Positions 32,328 through 42,193 of a stretch of DNA of 64,000 nucleotides are shown here, piece by piece; position 1 is the stretch's first letter; each line of letters begins with the position of its first letter. The notes beneath the pieces are model-generated. The model did no database searches. It was not told the origin of the DNA and was given only the letters and a program-made list of their open reading frames with translations. The stretch is from contig CANNSB010000006.1 of the NCBI GenBank assembly GCA_947510165.1, forward strand, positions 1 through 64,000, read 5' to 3'. The stretch comes from an uncultured Clostridia bacterium. GTDB taxonomy: Bacteria; Bacillota; Clostridia; Oscillospirales; Ruminococcaceae. The position numbers and the translations under genes are program-made.

Positions 32328-35300
32328 ATGGTACATTTTATATTGGGTAGAGGAGGAACTGGAAAAACTAGCTATTTGTATGAAAAAATAATGGATAAAA
32401 TAGACAGATGTAAAAAGATATATTTAGTGGTTCCAGAACAGGTTTCATTCACAAGAGAAAAAAAAATTATAGAGCTTATAAAAGAAAAATATCCATATTA
32501 TAAGGTAGAGGTTATAAGTTTTAGTTGGATAGCAAATAATATTTTTAAAGAGTATGGTGGGATTTGTAGAAATTTTGCAAAAGATGGAACAAAAAATATA
32601 GTTATGTATCAAACTTTAATAGAAGTTAAAGAATATTTAAAAAGATATAGAGGTATGGAGCAAGATTTAAAATTTATAGAAAAAATTATAAATTTTATAA
32701 ATAAATTAAAAACAGTAGATATTTACCCAGAAGATCTACAATATTTTCAAAAAAATATTGTAGTAGGAGATTTAAAGAATAAATTAGAAGACATATGTGT
32801 TATATATGATACATATAACAGGTCATTAGGAGAAGAATATCTAGATCCATCGGATTTTATAAAACAAGCAACTGATATTTTAGAAAAAGAAAAGTTTTTT
32901 GATGAAACTATAATAATGTTTGATGAATTTGATAATTTTTCTGTATCACAGATGCTTATGATAGAAAAAATAATTTCTCAGGGAAAAGAAGTGTATTTTT
33001 CTTTAAGAAATGATAAAAATCATATACAACAAGATGATTTGTTCTATTATAATAATAAAACTTATAATGATATAAAAAGGATTGCAAGAGATCAAAATAT
33101 ACAAATATATGAAGAAATTTTGCTAAAAAATAGAAGGCAAAAAAGTAATGGATTATCTATAATAGAGAGAGAATATGAAAATGACGATACAGAAATATAT
33201 TATGGTGTTATAGATGATATAAAAATTATAAACTGTAATAATTTATATGATGAAGTAGACTATATAGCAAAAGAAATATTAAATAATATAAAAAATCATG
33301 GATATAGATATAAAGATATTTGTATTATAACTAGAAATACAGAAATGTATAAAGAAAGGATATCCTATATATTTTCTAAATATGATATCCCTTATTTTAT
33401 AGATGTAAAGGAAGGTATAGAAAATAGTGTTATTGTTAAATTTATCATATATATATTGAAAATATATGAGAGTAATTATGATAGTTTATATATAATAAAT
33501 TTATTAAAATTATATACTAGCTTTTTTAAAAAGGAAGATATAGGAGAACTAGAAAATTATATATATATATGGAATATAAAAGGCAAATTATGGAGTGAAG
33601 AGTTTGTATTTAATCCAATGGGGTTCCAAAAAGAAATTAAATCATCAGATATAATAAAATTAGAATTATTTAATAATATACGAAAATATATAGTTGAAAA
33701 AATAGATAGGATGAAAGAGTTTATTTCTGAAGGCTTGAAAGATGGACATATGGGAGAAAGTATATACAAATGTCTTATAGAGTTTGGAATGGACAGGTAT
33801 ATTGAAGAAAGAGCAGAAGAAGCCAATTTGAAAGAAGATTTTATATTAGTAGAATATTATGTAAAATTATGGGATATAGGAATAGAGATAATTGAAATTA
33901 TAGAAAAGTCTAATCTAGATAAAAATTTTAAGATAAAGGATTTTATAAAAATTTTCAAATTAATTGTAACTAGTTATGATTTTGGAAAAATTCCGCAGAT
34001 GGAAGACAGCATTATTATTTATGATGCAACTAGATCTATATATGAAGATATTAAAATCAGTTTTTTAGTTGGGATGAATAAAGAATATTTTCCAAAAGAA
34101 ATAGAGACAGATGGAATATTTAGTGGAGAAGAACAAGAAATATTAGAAGATATAGGATTATCAGGGATGGAGACGTCAAAATTTCTTAAATCTAGAGAGG
34201 ATATGTATTTATATAAAAGTATATGCTCTGCAAGTAAAAGAATATATTTTAGTTATAATAGAAATATTAACTTAAAATCTGTTGAAAAATCTAATATAAT
34301 AGAAAAAATATATAATCAATTTGATTATATAAAAGAGGTTGTAGAAGAGGACGAAAATAGGATAAATTATTGTTATACAGAGGAATCACTTTTTTATCAG
34401 TTATCAAAAAATATAAGAAAAAAAGATGAAGAAATTTCATCTATTATAGATGTTGGAATAAATTATAAAGATTATAAAAAAAGAATAGAAAAATTATTAG
34501 ATATCGTTCAAAGAAATAGTTATGAAAAAAATGATAAAAATCTTTCAATTAATATTTATGAAAAAAATATGGTTATATCATCTAGTAAAATTGAAACATT
34601 TTATACATGTCCATATAAATTTTTTTGCAGATATGGATTAAATATAAGGGAATTAAAGAAGGCAGAGCTAAATAATTTAGAAATAGGAAATTTTATTCAT
34701 CATATTATATATAAAATTGTATCTAATAAAAGGTATATATTTGTCAAATTAACTATAATTAAATTAAAAAAAGAAATATCTAATTGTTTGAAAAAATATA
34801 TAGAAGAAGATATGGGTGGGTATAGAGGAAAAACAGAAAGATTTTTTTATTGGTATAATAAAATAGGAAAAAAAATTCTTGATATAGTTATATATATCCA
34901 ACAAGAGATGATACAGTCTAAATTTGTTCCAAAATATTTTGAAGCTAAGGTTGGGTTTCAAGGTGATATTCTTCCTTTAGAAATATCAACGAGAAATGGA
35001 AACAAAGGGTTTATAGAGGGATATATAGATAGAATTGATATTTTAAGTATATATCAAGAAAATTATGTACGAATTATAGATTATAAAACAGGCATAAAAA
35101 TTTTAGATTTAAAAGATATATATTATGGAATTGATATGCAGATGTTTATATATCTTTCTGCAATTTGTAAAAATGGCATAGGAGATTATAAAAATATAAT
35201 GCCATCAGGAGTTTTATATATGCCATTTGGAGATAAAAAATTAGAGCTTTCAAGAGGGGATAGTAAAGATCGTGTAGAGTTAGATAGAGAAAAAAGGTAT

Positions 35301-35660
35301 ATAATGAATGGTATTGTTTTAGCGGATGAAGAAATTATTGATTGTATGGATAATGGTATAAAAAATAAATATTTGGAAGTTAAAAAGAATAGTAAAGGTC
35401 TTTTAGATAAAAAAGGAGTTTATACCCTAGAAGAATTTTCTATTATAGATAATTATGTTTCCCATAAAATTGAAGAGATGATAGATATGTTAGATCAAGG
35501 ATATATAGAAAAAAAAATATTATCAAAAGGAATTAGAGAAAATAGTTGTATATATTGTGAATATAATACTATCTGTACAGAAGATATAAATAAATTAATT
35601 ATAGATAAAACTTCAAAAAATATTAATGATTTAGTAGTCAAAAAAGGTGATAATGAATGA
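32328..35660 (+). CDS. addB: ATP-dependent helicase/nuclease subunit B (AddB)
   Basis: 1110 residues. It begins with the UvrD-like Walker A FILGRGGTGKTSYL. The C-terminal RecB-family nuclease shows RIIDYKTG near residue 920. The 4Fe-4S cluster ligands are one Cys in FYTCPYKFF near 760 and the C-terminal C-x2-C-x5-C (CIYCEYNTIC) near 1075, matching the AddB pattern. AddAB resects double-strand breaks and responds to Chi. ATG after GAGGGG-like site. The stop overlaps the addA start as ATGA. Confidence 0.97.
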   Translation: MVHFILGRGGTGKTSYLYEKIMDKIDRCKKIYLVVPEQVSFTREKKIIELIKEKYPYYKVEVISFSWIANNIFKEYGGICRNFAKDGTKNIVMYQTLIEVKEYLKRYRGMEQDLKFIEKIINFINKLKTVDIYPEDLQYFQKNIVVGDLKNKLEDICVIYDTYNRSLGEEYLDPSDFIKQATDILEKEKFFDETIIMFDEFDNFSVSQMLMIEKIISQGKEVYFSLRNDKNHIQQDDLFYYNNKTYNDIKRIARDQNIQIYEEILLKNRRQKSNGLSIIEREYENDDTEIYYGVIDDIKIINCNNLYDEVDYIAKEILNNIKNHGYRYKDICIITRNTEMYKERISYIFSKYDIPYFIDVKEGIENSVIVKFIIYILKIYESNYDSLYIINLLKLYTSFFKKEDIGELENYIYIWNIKGKLWSEEFVFNPMGFQKEIKSSDIIKLELFNNIRKYIVEKIDRMKEFISEGLKDGHMGESIYKCLIEFGMDRYIEERAEEANLKEDFILVEYYVKLWDIGIEIIEIIEKSNLDKNFKIKDFIKIFKLIVTSYDFGKIPQMEDSIIIYDATRSIYEDIKISFLVGMNKEYFPKEIETDGIFSGEEQEILEDIGLSGMETSKFLKSREDMYLYKSICSASKRIYFSYNRNINLKSVEKSNIIEKIYNQFDYIKEVVEEDENRINYCYTEESLFYQLSKNIRKKDEEISSIIDVGINYKDYKKRIEKLLDIVQRNSYEKNDKNLSINIYEKNMVISSSKIETFYTCPYKFFCRYGLNIRELKKAELNNLEIGNFIHHIIYKIVSNKRYIFVKLTIIKLKKEISNCLKKYIEEDMGGYRGKTERFFYWYNKIGKKILDIVIYIQQEMIQSKFVPKYFEAKVGFQGDILPLEISTRNGNKGFIEGYIDRIDILSIYQENYVRIIDYKTGIKILDLKDIYYGIDMQMFIYLSAICKNGIGDYKNIMPSGVLYMPFGDKKLELSRGDSKDRVELDREKRYIMNGIVLADEEIIDCMDNGIKNKYLEVKKNSKGLLDKKGVYTLEEFSIIDNYVSHKIEEMIDMLDQGYIEKKILSKGIRENSCIYCEYNTICTEDINKLIIDKTSKNINDLVVKKGDNE

Positions 35661-38600
35661 AGAAAGAATATACATTAGAACAGGATAGAGCCATAAATAT
35701 TTCTGGAGGAAATATTTTAGTTTCAGCAGCAGCGGGAAGTGGAAAAACAGCTGTATTAGTTGAAAGAATATTAAAAAAAGTCTTGGATAAGGACAATCAT
35801 ATAGGTATAGATAAGCTTTTAGTTTTAACATTTTCAAATGCATCTGCAAAAGAGATGAAAGAAAGAATATCAAAAAGATTGAAGGATGAGCTAGAAAAAG
35901 ATAAAGGAAATGTATATATAAAAAATCAAATATTATTGTTAGAAAGATCGGATATATCAACTGTAAGTTCTTTTTGTTTATCATTAGTTAAGAAAAATTT
36001 TGAAAAACTTAATATACCATATAATATAAAAATAGCAGATAATCTTCAATTAGAAAATTTACAATTAGATGTTTTAGAGAAAGTTTTAGAATTAAACTAT
36101 GAAAAAGAAGACGAAGATTTTTTAAATTTAGTGGAATTTTTTTGTAGTAAAAATGATAAAGGGTTAGAGGAAATATTAATAGATATCTGTAAGGTTTTGG
36201 AATATCAGCCAGATCCAAAAGATATGCTAGATAAATTTATAAATATGTATAATGACGAAAATATAGAGGATACAATATGGGGAAGGATTATTTTAGAAAA
36301 AGGGTTTAAAATCTGTAATTATATAATAGATATATTAGAAGAAGTTCTTTTAATTATTAGGAATGATGAACAACTAAGTAAAGCTTATAAACTTTCTTTT
36401 GAAGATTGTTTAAATACATTTATTAGAATAAAAACGTATATATCTGAAAATAGATGGGATGATGTTTATAATATATTTAAAATATTTAAGTTTATAAGAT
36501 TGGGAAATCTTAAAAACTATGATGATATTGATACAAAAGATTGGATTAAAAATACAAAAAAAAATATTGGTAAATATATTGATAAATTAAAAGAAGAATA
36601 TTTTATTTGTAGCCAACAAGAATTTAATGAAGATATAAAAAAATTATATCCTATAGTTAATAGTTTGTGTAAAATATCATATGAATTTTATATTAAATAT
36701 AGAGAAAAAAGGTTTGAAAAAAACTTTTTTTCTTACAATGATTTAGAACATCTAGCTCTAGAATTATTGATAGATAAAGATGATAAAAGAAAAAAATCTG
36801 AATTTGGTAAAGAGATAGAAAATAAATATGAGGAAATTTTGGTAGATGAATATCAGGATACAAATGATATTCAAGAGATGATATTTAAGATGATATCTAA
36901 AAATAATGAAAATATATTTATGGTAGGAGATGCAAAGCAGAGTGTTTATAGATTTCGTCAGGCGGTTCCAAAATTATTTATAGATAAAAGTATAGAGTAT
37001 TTTGATTATAATCAAAATAAATTTCCTTGCAAAATAAATCTTAATAATAATTTTAGAAGTCGAAAAGAAGTTACAGATTTTACAAATTATATATTTTTCA
37101 GAACAATGAGCCTAGATATGGGGGGGATAGAATATAATAAAGATAATGAATTAATTTCTTCATTAAATTATGCTGAACATCAAGATTGTAAAGCTGAGTT
37201 TAGTATTATAGTAGGGGATGAAGATTCTAAAGTTAAAACAATAGAGATGGAAGCTAATTATATATCTAATAGAATAAAAAAGATGATTGATGATGGATAT
37301 AAAGTTTTCGATGGAAAAGAGATGCGGAGTTGTGTAGCAGAAGATTTTTGTATATTACTTAGAAGTTTAAAAGATAAAGGAGAAATCTATCAAAATAGTC
37401 TTATAAATCATAAATTATCAACTAATATTAAAATCAAAGGTGATAATCTTATTTATACATATGAGATAACAAATATAATAAATTTATTAAAAATTATAAA
37501 TAATCCAGTTGATAATATAGCAATGTTAGGTGTTTTGACAAGTCCATTATTTGATTTTAGTAAAAATGATTTGGTTTTTTTAAGGCAGAATGATAAGACT
37601 GAGAGTTTATATAAAGAGATGTTAAATCTTGCTAAAAAAGAAGATAATAAATTTAAAAAATTTATAGATCAATTAGATGGTTTTAGAGAGTATAGTAATA
37701 TGTATTCTATAGATAGATTAATATATCATATATATACTAGCTTAGATGTATATATGATATATTCTTGTTTAGAAAGAGGAGAAAAAGCGGTTAATAATTT
37801 AGATATATTTTTGAGATATGCAAAAAGATATGATGATATAGAAAATAATTTAAATGATTTTTTAAGATTTATAAATATGTGCTATAAAAATCAGATGGAA
37901 TTTAGGAGTGAGGAAGAGAAAAATACAGGAAAAGGAGTTTCTATATTAACAATACATAGTTCTAAAGGGTTAGAGTTTCCTATAGTTTTTCTAGCTGATA
38001 CTGATAAAAAGTATAATAAAACAGATATTAAAAAATTTTTTATGGTAGATAAAAATCTTGGATTTTGTATGAAAATAATAGATAGAGAAAATTTTAAATC
38101 ATACGAAACAATTATGCATAGTGCTGGAAAAATTATAGAAAGTCAAGAAATGTTATCTGAAGAGATGAGATTGTTGTATGTAGCTATGACAAGAAGTAGA
38201 GAAAAATTAATATTAACTATGAAAGTTTCTAAAAATATAGAAAATAAATTAAAACAACAAAGAAATATAGAAAAAAAACACCTTCTTTCTGCAGGACTTT
38301 TATCAGTTGTTCAAAGTCATGGGGATATCGTTTGTAGTGGACTATATAAAAATAAAAATTTTACAAAGATGAAGATGGGATACAATATTTATCCTGATTA
38401 TATTTCAGATGAAGAGATAGATATAATTGTTGATATAAAAGATACAGAAGGTTATATAAAAGAAGGAATAGTTTTTGAAGATGATATGATACGAGAAAAG
38501 TCTGATAAAAATTATATAAAAGAGATAGAAGACAATGTATTATGGAAATATGCATATAAAGATTATTTATCAATTCCTGTAAAAATGTCTGTTACAGACA

Positions 38601-39172
38601 TATCAAAGGTCAAAAATCAGGATAAAATTAGTATAAATAGAAGACCATTTTTTTCTATAGAATCAGGAGTTACAGGTGCAGAAAAGGGGACAATATTGCA
38701 TACTTTTATGCAGTATGCAAATTTTAAAGATGCACAAAAAGATTTAGATAAAGAAATAGAAAATATTGTATTAAAAAAATATTTAACAAATGAACAAGTT
38801 AAGACATTAAATAAAGAAAAAATAAAAATATTTTTATCATCTAATATATGCAGAAAAATAGTGGAAAGTGGTCTTGTCAAAAGAGAGATTGCTTTTAGAG
38901 ATATAATATTTCCATCCGATTTAAATCTAAGTAATAGTAAACAAGGAATTTTGATTCAGGGTATAGCAGACTGTTTAATATTAGGGCCAGTAGAAAATAT
39001 TATAGTGGATTATAAAACTGATTTTGTAAAAGATAAATTGGATCTTATTTTAAGATATAAACTTCAGATGAAATTATATAAACAAGCGATAGAGGATAGT
39101 TATAAAATTAAAGTTGATAAAGTTTACATATATTCCCTCCATCTAGGAGAAGAGATAGAGATTAACGTTTAA
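35657..39172 (+). CDS. addA: ATP-dependent helicase/nuclease subunit A (AddA)
   Basis: 1171 residues. UvrD-type helicase motifs: Walker A SAAAGSGKTAVLVERI near residue 25, LLVLTFSNASAKEMKERI, Walker B ILVDEYQDTND near 395, GDAKQSVYRFRQA, LTIHSSKGLEFPIVFL near 770 and YVAMTRSREKL. The C-terminal nuclease has IVDYKTDFV near 1115, with the Asp-Lys core intact. It is the motor and nuclease partner of AddB in recombinational repair. Very AT-rich codon use, like its neighbours. Confidence 0.98.
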   Translation: MKKEYTLEQDRAINISGGNILVSAAAGSGKTAVLVERILKKVLDKDNHIGIDKLLVLTFSNASAKEMKERISKRLKDELEKDKGNVYIKNQILLLERSDISTVSSFCLSLVKKNFEKLNIPYNIKIADNLQLENLQLDVLEKVLELNYEKEDEDFLNLVEFFCSKNDKGLEEILIDICKVLEYQPDPKDMLDKFINMYNDENIEDTIWGRIILEKGFKICNYIIDILEEVLLIIRNDEQLSKAYKLSFEDCLNTFIRIKTYISENRWDDVYNIFKIFKFIRLGNLKNYDDIDTKDWIKNTKKNIGKYIDKLKEEYFICSQQEFNEDIKKLYPIVNSLCKISYEFYIKYREKRFEKNFFSYNDLEHLALELLIDKDDKRKKSEFGKEIENKYEEILVDEYQDTNDIQEMIFKMISKNNENIFMVGDAKQSVYRFRQAVPKLFIDKSIEYFDYNQNKFPCKINLNNNFRSRKEVTDFTNYIFFRTMSLDMGGIEYNKDNELISSLNYAEHQDCKAEFSIIVGDEDSKVKTIEMEANYISNRIKKMIDDGYKVFDGKEMRSCVAEDFCILLRSLKDKGEIYQNSLINHKLSTNIKIKGDNLIYTYEITNIINLLKIINNPVDNIAMLGVLTSPLFDFSKNDLVFLRQNDKTESLYKEMLNLAKKEDNKFKKFIDQLDGFREYSNMYSIDRLIYHIYTSLDVYMIYSCLERGEKAVNNLDIFLRYAKRYDDIENNLNDFLRFINMCYKNQMEFRSEEEKNTGKGVSILTIHSSKGLEFPIVFLADTDKKYNKTDIKKFFMVDKNLGFCMKIIDRENFKSYETIMHSAGKIIESQEMLSEEMRLLYVAMTRSREKLILTMKVSKNIENKLKQQRNIEKKHLLSAGLLSVVQSHGDIVCSGLYKNKNFTKMKMGYNIYPDYISDEEIDIIVDIKDTEGYIKEGIVFEDDMIREKSDKNYIKEIEDNVLWKYAYKDYLSIPVKMSVTDISKVKNQDKISINRRPFFSIESGVTGAEKGTILHTFMQYANFKDAQKDLDKEIENIVLKKYLTNEQVKTLNKEKIKIFLSSNICRKIVESGLVKREIAFRDIIFPSDLNLSNSKQGILIQGIADCLILGPVENIIVDYKTDFVKDKLDLILRYKLQMKLYKQAIEDSYKIKVDKVYIYSLHLGEEIEINV

Positions 39173-39178
39173 TAATAA

Positions 39179-39207
39179 TTGCAATTTAAGTATAAATATT
39201 ATATAAT
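39179..39207 (+). promoter_or_regulatory. fba promoter
   Basis: TTGCAA (39179-39184), 17 bp, TATAAT (39202-39207), starting seven bases after the addA stop codon. Confidence 0.55.
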
Positions 39208-39241
39208 TAGAATATTAAAATATTGCAAGGAGTCGATGTTT

Positions 39242-40096
39242 ATGTTAGTTACAGGTAAAAAAATTCTTGATCATGCTCATGAAAATAATTATGCAGTAGG
39301 TGCATTTAATGTAAATAATATGGAAGCTTTACAAGCTGTTATATTAGCGGCAGAAAAAGAGAGTTCTCCAGTTATAATACAGACATCAGAGGGTGCTATA
39401 AAATATGCTGGTTTAGACTATTTAAGCACAATGATTAGATTTGCTGCACAAAAAGCGTCTGTTCCAGTTGCATTACATCTAGATCACGGAACTACATATG
39501 AGACAATTATAAAATGTATATCAAATGGTTGGAGTTCTATAATGGTTGATGGATCTCATTATGATCTTGCAAAAAATATAGAAGTTACAAAAAATATAGT
39601 TGATATTGCACATGCTGCGGGAATTTCCGTTGAAGCTGAATTAGGAAGACTATCGGGAGTTGAAGATCAGATTTCTGTAGATGAAAAAGATGCAATCTAT
39701 ACAAATCCAAAAGAAGCTATACAATTTGTTAAAGAAACTAATTTAGATTATCTTGCAATAGCAATTGGAACGGCACATGGAAAATATATAGGAAATCCTG
39801 AGTTGGATTTTGATAGACTAGAAGAGATAAAAAAATTAATTAAAATTCCAGTAGTTTTACATGGGGCATCAGGAATTCCAGAAGATTCTATAAAAAGAGC
39901 GGTATCATTAGGGGTAAATAAGATAAATATAGACACAGATTTAAGACAAGGATTTACAGATGCAATTAAAGATGTGTTTGAAAAAAATCCTAAAGAATTT
40001 GATCCTAGAAAAATTTGTGGACCAGCAAGAGAAGCAATGGCAGAGATCATTTCTATAAAAATGAAAATGTTTGGCTGTGCAGGTAAAGCGAAATAA
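39242..40096 (+). CDS. fba: Class II fructose-1,6-bisphosphate aldolase
   Basis: 284 residues. It starts MLVTGKKILDHAHENNYAVGAFN; the HLDHG motif at residues 79-83 supplies the catalytic Asp and a zinc His, and VEAELGRLSGVED, AIGTAHG and LHGASGIP carry further metal and phosphate contacts. It interconverts fructose-1,6-bisphosphate and triose phosphates in glycolysis. I chose ATG 39242 (nine bases after AAGGAG); ATG 39236 adds two residues and is an alternative. Flanked by its own promoter and terminator. Confidence 0.97.
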   Translation: MLVTGKKILDHAHENNYAVGAFNVNNMEALQAVILAAEKESSPVIIQTSEGAIKYAGLDYLSTMIRFAAQKASVPVALHLDHGTTYETIIKCISNGWSSIMVDGSHYDLAKNIEVTKNIVDIAHAAGISVEAELGRLSGVEDQISVDEKDAIYTNPKEAIQFVKETNLDYLAIAIGTAHGKYIGNPELDFDRLEEIKKLIKIPVVLHGASGIPEDSIKRAVSLGVNKINIDTDLRQGFTDAIKDVFEKNPKEFDPRKICGPAREAMAEIISIKMKMFGCAGKAK

Positions 40097-40155
40097 AAAA
40101 ACAAAATAAAAAAACAAGATAGATTATAATCTATCTTGTTTTTTTATTTTGTTTT
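40092..40155. terminator. Long bidirectional terminator
   Basis: A near-perfect stem of about 30 bp centred on a TATA loop near 40125, with A7 and T7 runs on both arms. It lies between fba and the convergent exchanger gene and includes the fba stop. Confidence 0.9.
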
Positions 40156-40159
40156 TTTA

Positions 40160-41131
40160 TTAAATAGAAAATATTAAAAATGCAAAATAACATAATACAG
40201 ATATAGAAGCAATTAATGTATATAAAAATTTCGATTCAATTTTTTTACTTTTTAAAAAGAGTGTTATCCCTATAAAAATAGATGATATTAGTCCAAAGAT
40301 AACAAGAGATGAAACTTCTTTAGTTTTTATATAGATTGATCCTTTTGAATATAAAATATCGGATATAAATAATATTAAAAAGTTAAACATATTACTTCCT
40401 ATAATATTGCCTATGGTTGCGTTAAAATTACCCATTTTTATTAATGCAATAGAAGAAGAAAGTTCTGGTAAAGATGTAGCAATACCTAGAAACAATGCCC
40501 CCGCTAGAGTTGAACCCATATTAAGTTTTGTAGCTATAATATCTGTTGTATATGTAATAAAAATGCTAGCAATTATTAGACTTATTGCCATTATAATAAA
40601 TCTAGTTATTATCTGTTTTATAGTTAATTTAGATGTATCTTCTATAATATCATCATTTTCAGAAGTATTTAAATCATTATTAGATAAAAACTTTATAGAT
40701 AATATATAAAGAATTAGTATAATTATTGATGATATATTTACAGAAAAAATAGATGCTGATATTATAAATAAAGATGTTATTATAAGTATATATATAATAA
40801 TTGTGATTGGAATAGTTTTCATATGGGATGAAGATATTTTAGAAGATATAAATTTTTTATAAGAAAAAACAATACCTAATCCTAAAACAGATAGATTAAA
40901 AATATTACTTCCTAAAATATTTCCTAAAACTAGTTCTGCATTATCCACAATTACAATAGAAGAAAAGCTAGTTATAAGTTCTGGCAGAGATGTTACAGCA
41001 GCCAGAATTATTCCGCCTATAAAAGCCCCAGAAAGATCAGTTTTTTTGTCAATAAGGTCGACATATTTTGCGCATTTTAAAGAGAACCATACTACTAAAA
41101 AAGATATTACGAAATAGATAAAATAAATCAA
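40160..41131 (-). CDS. Sodium/calcium exchanger family (CaCA) membrane protein
   Basis: 323 residues, about ten transmembrane helices in two inverted halves. Each half carries the alpha repeat: LAAVTSLPELITS near residue 45 and LGIATSLPELSSS near 225, each followed by GNILGSNIFN or GNIIGSNMFN. The acidic residues of these repeats bind the cation. It resembles YrbG/CaxA-type prokaryotic exchangers; the ion is not certain. TTG start eight bases after AGGAG. Followed by the fba terminator. Confidence 0.92.
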   Translation of the reverse strand: MIYFIYFVISFLVVWFSLKCAKYVDLIDKKTDLSGAFIGGIILAAVTSLPELITSFSSIVIVDNAELVLGNILGSNIFNLSVLGLGIVFSYKKFISSKISSSHMKTIPITIIIYILIITSLFIISASIFSVNISSIIILILYILSIKFLSNNDLNTSENDDIIEDTSKLTIKQIITRFIIMAISLIIASIFITYTTDIIATKLNMGSTLAGALFLGIATSLPELSSSIALIKMGNFNATIGNIIGSNMFNFLILFISDILYSKGSIYIKTKEVSSLVIFGLISSIFIGITLFLKSKKIESKFLYTLIASISVLCYFAFLIFSI

Positions 41132-41162
41132 TAAAATAACTCCTTAATTATTTATTATAAGT

Positions 41163-42017
41163 TTAATCGAATGATATTTGATAAATTTGTTTAGCGATAG
41201 TTTGTACTAGTTTAAAAGATATAAAATTTCTTTGCTCAATAATTGAAGGGTCGATAGAATAAATTTTATTATTTTTTACAGCAGAAGAATCTTTAAATCT
41301 ATTGTCTTTTTTAATTTTATCTATGTCCGATTCAGAAGACACGAATATAATACTTGGAGAAACAGAGTCAATATTAAAAGTATAATTTATTCCATCTTTA
41401 GCAATATTTTCTCCTAAATATGATAATATTTGAGACTGAAAAGTATCCCCAGTTACGATAAAATCATCTGAGATTATATATACATAAGGAAGCAAGGTTG
41501 TGTCTGTTAATTTTAATTTAATATTATCTAATAGTTGAATATTTTTATTATAATATTCTTTTCCTATATTTGGACCATCTATATTTCCGTAAAATATAGT
41601 GGAGATTTTAATATAATATTCTTCCAATTCTTCAAGGTTGTTTGGAATAGGTATATATATATAATCTATATTATTGGATTTAAGAATATTGTTGTCTTTT
41701 GTGGAAAGGTTTGAGTTTGATATAACTAAATCAGGTTTTAGAGATATTATTTTTTCTAAATCTGGTTTAATAGAATTGCCTACTGAAATAATATTTTCTA
41801 ATTTTATATCATCTGTAGTAGCAACGATAGAAGTTTTTTTATCTAAATCCATCAAAAGATTAGAAAGAGAAAGTGAAAGAGAAACAACAGATGAAGGCGG
41901 AGATTTGATAGATATTTCTGAGATATTTACAGGGAAAGGGGTGATTTTTTTATTGTTACAAGAAACTAATGTAAAAAAAATAAAAATCATAATAGTCGCT
42001 AGGAATATTTTTTTCAT
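41163..42017 (-). CDS. Orphan periplasmic-binding lipoprotein (BtuF/FhuD-like)
   Basis: 284 residues. The ATG at 42017 follows GGAG; an in-frame TTG at 42029 lies within that site. Lipoprotein signal with lipobox TLVSC at about residue 20. The Peripla_BP_2 fold appears as VVSLSLSLSNLLMDL, VATTDD, KPDLEKIISLKPDLVISNSN and a long connecting helix. This class binds vitamin B12, haem or ferric siderophores for ABC import. No permease or ATPase gene is adjacent, so it either uses a transporter encoded elsewhere or has another role. It precedes the exchanger gene by 31 bp on the same strand. Confidence 0.85.
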   Translation of the reverse strand: MKKIFLATIMIFIFFTLVSCNNKKITPFPVNISEISIKSPPSSVVSLSLSLSNLLMDLDKKTSIVATTDDIKLENIISVGNSIKPDLEKIISLKPDLVISNSNLSTKDNNILKSNNIDYIYIPIPNNLEELEEYYIKISTIFYGNIDGPNIGKEYYNKNIQLLDNIKLKLTDTTLLPYVYIISDDFIVTGDTFQSQILSYLGENIAKDGINYTFNIDSVSPSIIFVSSESDIDKIKKDNRFKDSSAVKNNKIYSIDPSIIEQRNFISFKLVQTIAKQIYQISFD

Positions 42018-42089
42018 ATAAAACTCCAATACTAAAATAAATTTAAAATATAACTAAATAATTTTAACTCTTTTTGAGCTTTTTTTCAA

Positions 42090-42098
42090 TGTTATAAT
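42090..42098 (+). promoter_or_regulatory. Extended -10 promoter of the MFS gene
   Basis: TGT-TATAAT, an extended -10 element, 96 bp before the MFS start; no good -35 box. Confidence 0.4.
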
Positions 42099-42193
42099 AT
42101 TTATAAGTTAAAATATATATTTATAATTTTTTAGGTTGTTTTTTAAAAAATACAATATATAATTTAATTATTAATAAGTATGGGGGAAAAATA

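Noticed and set aside
35631-36218. Minus-strand Leu/Phe-rich ORFs opposite addA
   Set aside because: Shadows of Lys/Glu-rich coding sequence in an AT-rich genome.
40092-40155. Possible transposon end because of the long inverted repeat
   Set aside because: Centred on a 4-nt loop with flanking T runs between convergent genes; it is a terminator, and no transposase is present.
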